Source: Mycobacterium fragae (GTDB lineage Bacteria; Actinomycetota; Actinomycetes; Mycobacteriales; Mycobacteriaceae). Taken from it: a stretch of DNA of 64,000 bases. A model generated the notes under the pieces. It searched no databases and had not been told where the DNA came from. It saw only the letters and a list, made by a program, of their open reading frames with translations. The stretch covers positions 1 through 64,000 of the forward strand of contig NZ_LQOW01000020.1 of the NCBI RefSeq assembly GCF_002102185.1. The letters are read 5' to 3'. This document shows positions 27,689-35,596 of this stretch, in pieces. Position 1 is the first letter of the stretch. Every line of letters starts with the position of its first letter. A program made the position numbers and the translations under genes.

Positions 27689-28684
27689 ATGCGCAACCAT
27701 TCCCACCTCCGGCCGGTACGGGATGTCGTCCCTCCGTCACTGCAATACCGCACGATCCACGGATACCGCCGTGCCTTCCGGGTCGCCGGGTCCGGCCCCG
27801 CGCTCCTGCTGATCCACGGCGTGGGCGACAACTCCACCGCATGGGAGCCCGTGCACGCCAAACTTGCGCAACGGTTCACAGTCATCGCACCCGATCTGCT
27901 GGGCCACGGCGAGTCCGACAAACCACGCGCCGACTACTCGCTGGCCGCCTTCGCGAATGGCATGCGCGACCTGCTCGCCGTCCTCGGTATCGAGCGTGTC
28001 ACCGTCGTCGGTCATTCGTTTGGCGGCGGAGTCGCAATGCAATTCGCCTATCAGTTTCCGCAACTGGTCGAGCGCCTTGTGCTGGTTAGCACCGGCGGCG
28101 TCTCCAAGGACGTGAGCTTCGCGTTGCGGTTGGCGGCGATGCCGATGGGCAGCGAGGCACTGGGCGTGCTGCGCGTGCCGGGCGTGATGCCCGCGATCCG
28201 ATTCTTTGGCCGCGCTGTGGAAACGGTGTTGGGTTCCACCAAGTTGGGGCGCGACGCCTCCGACGTCGTGAGCCTGCTCGAGGGCTTCCAGGAACCCCGC
28301 GCATTGTCGGCGTTCGCACGCACTCTGCGGTCGGTCGTCGACGGGCGTGGCCAGTTCGTCACCATGCTGGATCGCAGCTATCTCGTCCAATCCGTTCCGG
28401 TGCAACTTATTTGGGGAGATGAAGACCTCATCATCCCGGTAAGCCATGCTCGGATGGCCCACGCGGCGCTGCCGGGCTCGCGTCTGGAGATTTTCGAAAA
28501 ATCCGGGCACATTCCTTTCAGCGACCACCCAGATCGTTTCGTGGAAGTCGTCGAACGGTTCATCGACTCGACTCATCCAGCCGTCTACGACCAAGACCGC
28601 GTTCAGTCGCTGCTGCGGACTGGCGTCTGCGAGGACCACGAGGACGCCGCTTCCGACTCGCTCGACGCCCGACCCGTTGCGTGA
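27689..28684 (+). CDS. Alpha/beta hydrolase, Rv2715-like
   Basis: A 331-residue alpha/beta-hydrolase. It has the oxyanion region LLLIHGVGDNSTAW, DLLGHGESDKPRADYS, the nucleophile in VVGHSFGGGVAMQFAYQFP, and the His in KSGHIPFSDHP. Long segments (RPVRDVVPP, HGYRRAFRVAGSGPA) resemble M. tuberculosis Rv2715, so it is an orthologue or close paralogue; the substrate is unknown. It lies 61 bases before the EmbR-like gene. The -10 element of that gene suggests separate transcription. Confidence 0.87.
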   Translation: MRNHSHLRPVRDVVPPSLQYRTIHGYRRAFRVAGSGPALLLIHGVGDNSTAWEPVHAKLAQRFTVIAPDLLGHGESDKPRADYSLAAFANGMRDLLAVLGIERVTVVGHSFGGGVAMQFAYQFPQLVERLVLVSTGGVSKDVSFALRLAAMPMGSEALGVLRVPGVMPAIRFFGRAVETVLGSTKLGRDASDVVSLLEGFQEPRALSAFARTLRSVVDGRGQFVTMLDRSYLVQSVPVQLIWGDEDLIIPVSHARMAHAALPGSRLEIFEKSGHIPFSDHPDRFVEVVERFIDSTHPAVYDQDRVQSLLRTGVCEDHEDAASDSLDARPVA

Positions 28685-28733
28685 CGGCCACGTCATTTCA
28701 GCTATCGGACGCGAAGGCTGCCTGTCCGTAGCG

Positions 28734-28739
28734 GACAAT
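28734..28739 (+). promoter_or_regulatory. -10 element of the EmbR-like regulator
   Basis: GACAAT ends 6 bases before GTG 28746; the start codon would be the first transcribed base. The frame is open further upstream into the hydrolase gene, so this element helps decide the start. Confidence 0.42.
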
Positions 28740-28745
28740 GACGTC

Positions 28746-29876
28746 GTGAGTTCGACCGGACTTGATTTCGGCGTGCTGGGCCCGTTGCAGATGACGGTCG
28801 GCGGCCGCCCGGTGCCCTTGGGCACTCCGAAGCAGCGGGCGGTGCTGGCCATGCTCGTGATCAACCGCAATCAAGCCGTGGGTAGTGACGCGCTGATCGA
28901 CGCGGCCTGGGAGGAATGGCCCCCGCCGGAGGCACGCGCCAGCCTGCACTCATATGTGTCCAACCTGCGCAAGCTGCTCAACAGCAGCGGCGTCGATGGC
29001 CGCGCCCTGCTGGCCGCAACCCCGCCGGGCTACCGGCTGAGTGCGCCCGACATCAACTGTGACATCGGTCGATTCGTCGCCGAGAAAACCGCCGGCATGC
29101 GCGCGGCGGCGATCGGCCAATTTGATCAGGCCAGCCGGCACCTGTCGGCCGCGCTGGCGCAGTGGCGTGGACCTGTCCTGGAAGACCTGCGCGACTTCCG
29201 GTTCGTCGAAGCGTTTGCCGCGGCGCTCGCCGAGGACAAGGTGACTGCACATGCAGCGCGGGCGGAAGTCGAAATCGCCTGTGGGCGTGGCGATGCCGTG
29301 ATCGGTGAGCTCGAGGCGCTGACGACCGAACACCCCTATCGCGAACCATTGTGGGGCCAATTGATGACGGCCTACTATGTGGCCGGACGGCAATCCGATG
29401 CGCTCGACGCCTACCGTCGTCTCAAGGCGACGCTCGCCGAGGACCTGGGCATCGACCCCGGCCCAAACGTCCGGGCTCTGCACGAGCGGATCCTGCGCCA
29501 AGAGGAGCTGGACATCAAACGGGCCGCGCGTCTTACCGCCGAGGACACGGTCAGCATCCTCAATAGGCGTACCGCGGTGTCGGCCTTGCCGGCCGCCGCG
29601 CGCCTACGTGCGGTAACGGGGCAAAGCTATCCGTTGACCGTGGCGGCCACCCGGATCGGTCGGCTTGCCGATAACGACATCGTTCTCGACGAGGTCGAGG
29701 TCAGCCGCCACCACGCCGTGGTCAGCGATACGGGCATGAGTTTCGTGATCACCGACCTGCGCTCGTCGAACGGCGTGTACGTAGAAGGTGAGCGAATCCG
29801 TGGCAGCGTCGCGCTGACCGATGGCGATCGGATTCGCATCTGCAACCACGAATTCGTCTTCGAGATGCGGCAGTAG
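28746..29876 (+). CDS. EmbR paralogue: BTAD/SARP regulator with FHA domain
   Basis: A 376-residue regulator. It has an OmpR-type winged-helix DNA-binding domain (LDFGVLGPLQMTVGG, then GTPKQRAVLAMLVINRN), a bacterial transcriptional activation domain (about 100-270) and a C-terminal FHA domain with RIGR, SRHHAVV and SSNGVYV, the phosphothreonine-binding residues. It is close to EmbR (Rv1267c, 388 residues), which activates arabinosyltransferase genes after phosphorylation by PknH. No pkn or emb gene is in this window, so this is probably a paralogue responding to another Ser/Thr kinase. Start chosen by family length and the -10 element. Confidence 0.88.
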   Translation: MSSTGLDFGVLGPLQMTVGGRPVPLGTPKQRAVLAMLVINRNQAVGSDALIDAAWEEWPPPEARASLHSYVSNLRKLLNSSGVDGRALLAATPPGYRLSAPDINCDIGRFVAEKTAGMRAAAIGQFDQASRHLSAALAQWRGPVLEDLRDFRFVEAFAAALAEDKVTAHAARAEVEIACGRGDAVIGELEALTTEHPYREPLWGQLMTAYYVAGRQSDALDAYRRLKATLAEDLGIDPGPNVRALHERILRQEELDIKRAARLTAEDTVSILNRRTAVSALPAAARLRAVTGQSYPLTVAATRIGRLADNDIVLDEVEVSRHHAVVSDTGMSFVITDLRSSNGVYVEGERIRGSVALTDGDRIRICNHEFVFEMRQ

Positions 29877-29885
29877 ACGACGCCG

Positions 29886-30785
29886 TCATGTCGGTGGAGG
29901 CGAGATGAGCTGGCAGACCGCATCGACCGCCTCTTCCAGGGCAGGCACGAACCGGTCGGCTTGCAGGGTACAGCTGGCATGACCGGCGTCCACGGCAACG
30001 ACATGGGCATGGGGTATGCGACCGGCCAAGCGTTGCTGACGCTCTGCACTAATGACCCAGTCGCGCAACGTGATCACCACCGATGTGGGCACGTCAACCT
30101 CGGATATCCACGACCTCGAATCGAATTTGGCGCACTCCGCGACCGCGCCGGCCACCGCCACCGGACTGGTGCTTCTGAACTGGTCCCACAGCCATTCCCG
30201 GTCGTAGCGAACACGAGTACCGACCGCCGTCGGCGGAACAGTGGGTAATCCGGGGCGAGGGCTGAGGCCCTCGATTGCCGCGGCGAACAGCCTCATCGCC
30301 ACTTGCTCGAGTCTCGCGCGCGCAAATGTCGCCGCACCGGCGCACAGCACGAGCCCATCGACAAGCTGGCGATGACGGCGCCAAACAAGTTGGGCCACCA
30401 GCGATCCCATCGAATAGCCGACGGCGACGAACCTGCTTACGCCAAGTGCGTCGGCCAAGGCGGCGACATCGTCCGCACACGCTTCAAGCGCAAATCCTGG
30501 CGAGTGGATGCCGTGGCCGTGCCAGCGCTGGTCGAAAACGATGACCCGTCCATAGCCACGCATCATCTCGAGTGCCGGATACCACGTCATCAGCCCGGTG
30601 CACGCCACCGAGTGCAGTAGCAGAAAGGTCGGCGCATCGGTGACGGGCCCCGAATCAGCCACGTAGGTCTTGCCCCGGCCGGGTAACTCGACGGTCCGGC
30701 AAGGCGGGAGATTGCGCACAGGCGCTACCTGCGGAAACCCCAGCTGGCGGGACATTGCGGGAAGCCGCGGCAGTGGAAGTCTCAC
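29886..30785 (-). CDS. Alpha/beta hydrolase
   Basis: A 299-residue alpha/beta-hydrolase with the oxyanion segment LLLHSVACTGLMTW, the nucleophile elbow VGYSMGSLVAQ, and the final DAGHAS carrying the catalytic His. The usual HG before the oxyanion hole is HS here. It has a short 20-residue N-terminal extension. It converges on the EmbR-like gene with 9 bases between stops and lies 76 bases downstream of the SDR gene on the same strand. Substrate unknown. Confidence 0.83.
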   Translation of the reverse strand: MRLPLPRLPAMSRQLGFPQVAPVRNLPPCRTVELPGRGKTYVADSGPVTDAPTFLLLHSVACTGLMTWYPALEMMRGYGRVIVFDQRWHGHGIHSPGFALEACADDVAALADALGVSRFVAVGYSMGSLVAQLVWRRHRQLVDGLVLCAGAATFARARLEQVAMRLFAAAIEGLSPRPGLPTVPPTAVGTRVRYDREWLWDQFRSTSPVAVAGAVAECAKFDSRSWISEVDVPTSVVITLRDWVISAERQQRLAGRIPHAHVVAVDAGHASCTLQADRFVPALEEAVDAVCQLISPPPT

Positions 30786-30861
30786 CGATCGAGCACCACC
30801 AGGTCCATGCTCGGGTCATTCCCGCGTCGGCCGCGACCGAAACGCAGACGGCGCCTAGCGG

Positions 30862-31707
30862 TTATGGCGCGACGGGCCGATTCGTCCATTCCCGGTCGGT
30901 TCGGCGCGACGAGCGGAACCAACCGCCCGCTGCACCGGTCCCCCCGTCAGTCGGGATGGTGTGGCCCGTGACGAACGCCGAGAGGTCCGAGGCCAGGAAC
31001 AGGATCACCCGGGCCTGGTCTTCCGGAACCCCCATCCGCCCGACCGGAACCCACTGCGGCCACTGCATCTGCTCTTCGGCCGACAGCCAATGCGAGTAAG
31101 GCACCTGTAGCGACTCGGTGACATCGGGACCGATCGCGTTGACTCGCACACCATCTCGGCCGACTTGGACGGCCAGGCTTCGCGTGAAGTGGATCACGGC
31201 CGCTTTGAAGGCGGCGTAGACCGGATCCTCCGGGTAGCCGCGCAAACCTTCGACCGACGAGACGTTGACGATCGCGCCGGCGTGTCGGTCGATCATCGCC
31301 GGCAGGAATGCGTGGGTGACGAGGAATACGTGGTGCAGGTTGATCCGGTAGAGCTCGTCCCACAGCTGCGGGTCGGTCTCGACGAAGTCGCCCGGGTGGC
31401 GCAGCCAGTGGCCCACGTTGTTCACCAGCACATCGACCCGCCCGTAGCGATCCAGCACCGTCCGTGCCAAGCCGGCGACCTGGCCCTCGTCGCGGACATC
31501 GGTGACGACCGTGTGCGCCGACCCACCCACCGTCGTGATCTCGTCGGCGGTGCGTCGGGCCAGCTCGGCGTCGATATCGGCGATGACCACCTGGGCGCCG
31601 TGTTGGGCGAACAGCCGCGCGGTTGCCGCGCCGATACCGCCACCACCGCCGGTCACCACTGCTATTCGGTCTGCCAGTAACGGGCCTGGCTGTCGTGCCT
31701 CGTCCAT
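30862..31707 (-). CDS. Short-chain dehydrogenase/reductase
   Basis: A 281-residue classical SDR. Cofactor motif VVTGGGGGIGAATARLF, NNVGHW replacing the usual NNAG, catalytic Ser in IVNVSSVEG and YAAFK as the YxxxK motif; VIADIDAEL suggests NAD. A 35-residue Arg/Trp-rich tail follows the core and is unusual. The substrate is unknown. It is divergent from the DUF2231-Rieske gene with a 175-base gap. Confidence 0.87.
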   Translation of the reverse strand: MDEARQPGPLLADRIAVVTGGGGGIGAATARLFAQHGAQVVIADIDAELARRTADEITTVGGSAHTVVTDVRDEGQVAGLARTVLDRYGRVDVLVNNVGHWLRHPGDFVETDPQLWDELYRINLHHVFLVTHAFLPAMIDRHAGAIVNVSSVEGLRGYPEDPVYAAFKAAVIHFTRSLAVQVGRDGVRVNAIGPDVTESLQVPYSHWLSAEEQMQWPQWVPVGRMGVPEDQARVILFLASDLSAFVTGHTIPTDGGTGAAGGWFRSSRRTDREWTNRPVAP

Positions 31708-31882
31708 GGACCTATTGAACCGACCTCGCCGCGAAATCGTGCCACGAACATGGCACCCCGCAAATCAGGGAGCCATCCATTGGGGACGCGCGCCGATTCA
31801 GAACCATCGGTCGGCGGCCGCGGGGGTCGGATGTGTGCACTGTCGCCGACGAGGGTCGGCGGTTCCGAATAAGGAGAGTGCT

Positions 31883-32821
31883 GTGGCCGAACTGCCGAAT
31901 GACGAGAAATGGCTCCGCCGAATGCAGTCACAGGTGGTAGCCACTCTGGGGCGCCAGACGTGGCTGGATCGACCAACTTATCGCCTGGAGCACGCCTTGA
32001 CGTTTGCGTTCGCGTTGTTTGGTCGCAATCGGGAACGGGTCGCCAATGCAATGCATGGCACATGGCTTGGTCATCCGTTGCATCCGGCGTTGACGTCGTT
32101 GCCGACTGGCGCGGTGGCCACCAGTTTGGCGTTGGACGCGGCCAGCGCCTTGCCAGGCAGGGCCGAAGCGTTTCGCGGCGCCTCGCGCACTGCGTTGACG
32201 GTGGGCATCATCGGAAGTTTGGGGGCGCTGGCTAGCGGCGTGACGGATTGGCAGCACACCCATCAGGAATCCCGGCGAATCGGCTTGGTACATGGTGTCG
32301 CGAATTTGGTCGCCACTGCGCTCTATCTGTCGTCATGGCGGGATCGCCGTCGCGGCCGGCATGTCCGGGGAATAGCCGCCAGTGCATTCGGCTACGGGAT
32401 CACCCTTGCCAGTGGCTATTTGGGCGGCGCTCTGGTGTACGGGTCCGGCGTTGGTGTGGATCGCTCGGGTGCTGTGTTGACAGTCGATCGCTGGACACCG
32501 GTACTGCCGGTGACGGCCCTCAATGGGCGACCGCAACGGGTCGAAGTAGACGGCGTTGGTGTGGTCATCTGCCAAAACGACGGTCAGGTGCTGGCGGTCG
32601 GCGAGCATTGCCCGCACCTGGGGGCGCCGATGTGCGATGGCTGGATCGACGATGGCCGACTTGTGTGTCCATGGCATGGTTCCCGTTTCGCGTGCCCGTC
32701 CGGCGAGGTGTTGCGCGGGCCGGCAACCGCGGCGCTGCCGTCCTACCCGACCCGCATCCGCGACGGGGTGGTAGAAGTGCGCGGCAAGAACTCGCCCGCG
32801 GTGAAAGCGGTCGCCAAATGA
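31883..32821 (+). CDS. DUF2231 membrane protein fused to a Rieske [2Fe-2S] domain
   Basis: A 312-residue two-part protein. The N-terminal 200 residues carry a DUF2231-type four-helix membrane domain beginning at HPLHPALTSLPTGAVATSLALD and ending near YGITLASGYLGGALVYG. The C-terminal 100 residues are a Rieske ferredoxin domain with CPHLGAPMCDG and CPWHGSRF, the four Cys/His ligands intact. It is therefore a membrane-tethered electron carrier. GTG 31883 follows AAGGAGAG. The stop overlaps the hemerythrin start by ATGA, so the two are translationally coupled. Partner and electron donor are unknown. Confidence 0.87.
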   Translation: MAELPNDEKWLRRMQSQVVATLGRQTWLDRPTYRLEHALTFAFALFGRNRERVANAMHGTWLGHPLHPALTSLPTGAVATSLALDAASALPGRAEAFRGASRTALTVGIIGSLGALASGVTDWQHTHQESRRIGLVHGVANLVATALYLSSWRDRRRGRHVRGIAASAFGYGITLASGYLGGALVYGSGVGVDRSGAVLTVDRWTPVLPVTALNGRPQRVEVDGVGVVICQNDGQVLAVGEHCPHLGAPMCDGWIDDGRLVCPWHGSRFACPSGEVLRGPATAALPSYPTRIRDGVVEVRGKNSPAVKAVAK

Positions 32822-33297
32822 ATGCCTATGACGTGCTGTTCGAGCACCACAAGGTTTTGCGTCATCTCTGCGAGACGATCACGGCGATGCCAGCCGCCTC
32901 CGACGATCGTCAGGACGTGCTCAATGAGCTGTTGATGGAGTTGGACATCCACATGCGCATCGAGGACGACTTGTTCTATCCGGCCGTTGAGGCGGCGGGC
33001 GAACTGGTAGCGATCGCCCATGCCGAGCATCGCCAAGTCTGGGAGCAACTTGCGGTGGTTCTTCGCACACCGCCGTCTGCACCGAACTACGAGCGGGAAT
33101 GGCATTCGTTCGTCTCTGTATTAGACGCGCATGCCACCGAGGAAGAACGCGATCTATGTCCGGCGCCAGTGGAGTTGAGCCGGGAAATGCTCGACGAGCT
33201 AGGCGACGAAATGCTTGAGCGCATGAATCAGTTGCGCGAATCCAAGCTCGAAAGGCTGCACGTCAGGGCTCGCGCCGCGCTACTGCGCGCATTCTGA
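32818..33297 (+). CDS. Hemerythrin HHE cation-binding domain protein
   Basis: A 159-residue helical bundle protein. Iron ligands are placed in LFEHHKVLRHLC, LDIHMRIEDDLFYPA (HxxxE), AHAEHRQV and LDAHATEEERDL, giving the diiron site typical of HHE proteins. These proteins bind oxygen or NO or sense redox state. The coupling to the upstream Rieske protein suggests that the Rieske centre may reduce the diiron site. The ATG overlaps the Rieske stop. Confidence 0.86.
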   Translation: MNAYDVLFEHHKVLRHLCETITAMPAASDDRQDVLNELLMELDIHMRIEDDLFYPAVEAAGELVAIAHAEHRQVWEQLAVVLRTPPSAPNYEREWHSFVSVLDAHATEEERDLCPAPVELSREMLDELGDEMLERMNQLRESKLERLHVRARAALLRAF

Positions 33298-33333
33298 GAC
33301 CTGTGCCCACTTCCGATACTGCGAGTAGCGGAA

Positions 33334-33339
33334 TAGAGT
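33334..33339 (+). promoter_or_regulatory. -10 element of the molybdopterin-ligase-aldolase cluster
   Basis: TAGAGT ends 6 bases before ATG 33346, so the transcript is expected to be leaderless. No Shine-Dalgarno sequence of good spacing is present. Confidence 0.55.
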
Positions 33340-33345
33340 GAGCGG

Positions 33346-35586
33346 ATGACGACCGGCCAAGACGGCACGCATCTGCGCACCTGTCCGCTGTGCGAAGCCA
33401 TGTGCGGATTGCAGATCCAGGTGGAAAACGGCCGGGTCACCAGCATCCGCGGCAACCGCGACGACGTGTGGAGTCGCGGACACCTGTGCCCGAAGGGTGT
33501 GTCGCTGGCCGCGCTGCACGATGACCCGGACCGCATCCGCCGCCCACTGATCAAGGTCGACGGGCGCTGGCGGGAAGTCAGCTGGGACGCCGCTTTTCGC
33601 CGCTGCACCGAGTTGCTCACGCCGGTGATCGAAAAGTACGGGATCGCCGCGGTCACCGCCTACACCGGTAACCCGCTGGCGCACTCGTTTTCGTTGGCCC
33701 GCTACTCGGGTGTGCTGCTCGGTATGTCGGGGATGCCCGTCACCTATTCGCCGGGGACGATCGACCAATGGCCGAAGAACCTGTCGTCGCACCTGATGTA
33801 CGGCGGCTGGTGGTCCTTTCCGGTGCCCGACATCGAACGCACGGACCTACTGGTGATCATGGGCGCCAATCCCGCCGCCTCGCAGGGCTCACTGCTGGCC
33901 GCACCCAATGTGATGGGGCTTATCGACGCAATTCGCAAGCGGGGCAAGGTGATCGTGATCGACCCGGTGCGTACCCTCACCGCGGCCCACGCCGACGAGT
34001 GGCTGCCGATCGTCCCGGGCACCGACGCAGCGCTGCTCCTAGCGGTCGCGCACACGCTCTTTGACGAGAACCTGGTCAACCCCGGACCGCACGTCGACGG
34101 TGTCGACACCATGCGCAGAGTCGTCGCGGCCTGGCCGCCGAGCCGCGTCAGCGCCGTCACCGGCATCGACGAGGACCGCATCCAACGGCTGGCCCGCGAG
34201 CTGGCAGGAACCGAAAAGTCCGTGGTGTACGGCCGAATCGGCTTGTGCAACCAGGAATTCGGCAGCCTGGCCAGCTGGATGGTCGACGTCATCAACATCT
34301 TGGCCGGCCATTTCGATACGCCCGGCGGCGCGATGTTCCCACGCCCGGCGGCCTGGTCCATCACCACGCAGCCGCTGCCCGGGCTGGAGGGCGGCGCCCC
34401 CGAATTCGGTCGTTGGCGCACCCGGGTGCGCGGCGCCAAGGAGGTCCTCGGCCAGGCGCCGGTGTCCTGTATGGCCGAAGAGATCGCCACGCCGGGCGAC
34501 GGACAGCTCAAGGCACTGATCACGGTCGCGGGCAACCCGGTGTTGTCCACGCCCGGTGGCGACAAGCTCGACGAAGTTCTGCCGATGCTGGAAGCGATGA
34601 TCTCAGTTGACCTTTGGCTCAACGAGACAACACGTCACGCCGACGTGATCCTGCCCGGGCTGTCGCCGCTCGAACAGCCCCACCACGACGACCTCGTGCT
34701 GCAATTCGCGATCCGCAGCTTCGCGAACTACTCGGCGCCGGTGTTCGACCCGGGCGATCGCCCGCACGAGTGGGAAATCCTGATCCGGCTGACCGGCTTG
34801 TGCACCGGCACGCCGGCCGAGGACGTCGACGTCGGGGCGATCGACGATGGCTTTTTCGACTACCTGGCATTCACCCAGGGAGTCGACGGCGCGGAGATCC
34901 GCAAGCTGTATGACCAGGGCGGCCCGGAGCGAATCCTGGATCTCACCTTGCGTACCGGACCGTTCGGGGACCGCTACGGCCAGAACCCGGGTGGGCTCAC
35001 GTTGGACATGCTCAAGGCCCATCCGAACGGCATCGACTTCGGGCCGATGGTCCCGCAACTGCCAGACATTCTCGGCACGCCGGACAAGAAAATCAGGCTC
35101 GCCCCGCCATACCTGCTCGACGACTTGCAGCGGCTGGCCGCCCGCATCGAGCGCCCGGCCGATCCGCTGGTCCTGGTCAGCCGCAGACACCTGCGCTCCA
35201 ACAACTCATGGATGCACAACGTCCCTGCGCTGATGAAGGGCAAGGACCGCTGCACACTGCTGATCCACCCCGTCGACGCGGCCCGCTGGGGCATCGCCGA
35301 CGACGACATCGTCACGGTGAAGTCGGAAGCCGGCGAGATCAAGGTCCCCGTCGAGGTCACCGACGCGATCAAACCCGGCGTGGTCTCGATGCCGCACGGA
35401 TGGGGACATGGCAAGCCGGGTACGCGCATGTCGGTGGCCAACAGCTCACCGGGTGCCAACACCAACGCGCTCTCCCCGCCGACCTTTATCGACGAGCCGT
35501 CCGGAAACGGAGCGCTCAACGGCATCCCGGTGACGATCATCGACGACCGAGCTCGGTTTCGACCCGCTGGCGCGCGAAATCCTTAG
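33346..35586 (+). CDS. Molybdopterin-dependent oxidoreductase (Rv0197-like)
   Basis: A 746-residue member of the DMSO reductase/formate dehydrogenase family. The N-terminal [4Fe-4S] motif uses Cys 13, 16, 20 and 48 (CPLCEAMC, LCPKG). Molybdopterin-binding segments follow (GGWWSFPVPDIERTDLLVIMGANPA split over two motifs, VSMPHGWGHGKPG near the C-terminus). No Tat signal is present, so it is cytoplasmic. It resembles M. tuberculosis Rv0197; the substrate is unknown. It begins a same-strand group with an acyl-CoA ligase, aldolase and amidohydrolase, which hints at oxidation of an organic acid or ring. The stop codon is part of the next promoter. Confidence 0.87.
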   Translation: MTTGQDGTHLRTCPLCEAMCGLQIQVENGRVTSIRGNRDDVWSRGHLCPKGVSLAALHDDPDRIRRPLIKVDGRWREVSWDAAFRRCTELLTPVIEKYGIAAVTAYTGNPLAHSFSLARYSGVLLGMSGMPVTYSPGTIDQWPKNLSSHLMYGGWWSFPVPDIERTDLLVIMGANPAASQGSLLAAPNVMGLIDAIRKRGKVIVIDPVRTLTAAHADEWLPIVPGTDAALLLAVAHTLFDENLVNPGPHVDGVDTMRRVVAAWPPSRVSAVTGIDEDRIQRLARELAGTEKSVVYGRIGLCNQEFGSLASWMVDVINILAGHFDTPGGAMFPRPAAWSITTQPLPGLEGGAPEFGRWRTRVRGAKEVLGQAPVSCMAEEIATPGDGQLKALITVAGNPVLSTPGGDKLDEVLPMLEAMISVDLWLNETTRHADVILPGLSPLEQPHHDDLVLQFAIRSFANYSAPVFDPGDRPHEWEILIRLTGLCTGTPAEDVDVGAIDDGFFDYLAFTQGVDGAEIRKLYDQGGPERILDLTLRTGPFGDRYGQNPGGLTLDMLKAHPNGIDFGPMVPQLPDILGTPDKKIRLAPPYLLDDLQRLAARIERPADPLVLVSRRHLRSNNSWMHNVPALMKGKDRCTLLIHPVDAARWGIADDDIVTVKSEAGEIKVPVEVTDAIKPGVVSMPHGWGHGKPGTRMSVANSSPGANTNALSPPTFIDEPSGNGALNGIPVTIIDDRARFRPAGARNP

Positions 35587-35589
35587 GCT
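35584..35589 (+). promoter_or_regulatory. -10 element of the ligase gene, overlapping the upstream stop codon
   Basis: TAGGCT begins with the TAG stop of the molybdopterin gene and ends 7 bases before GTG 35597. The ligase can therefore be transcribed leaderless from its own promoter. Confidence 0.5.
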
Positions 35590-35596
35590 GGACACC

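Noticed and set aside
31780..31798. Possible DosR box (TTGGGGAC...) upstream of the DUF2231-Rieske gene
   Set aside because: Only the left half fits the consensus; the right half keeps about three of eight bases.
32248..32817. Long N-terminal extension of the hemerythrin protein
   Set aside because: The frame is open upstream but lies inside the Rieske gene. The conserved domain begins right at ATG 32818, which overlaps the Rieske stop.
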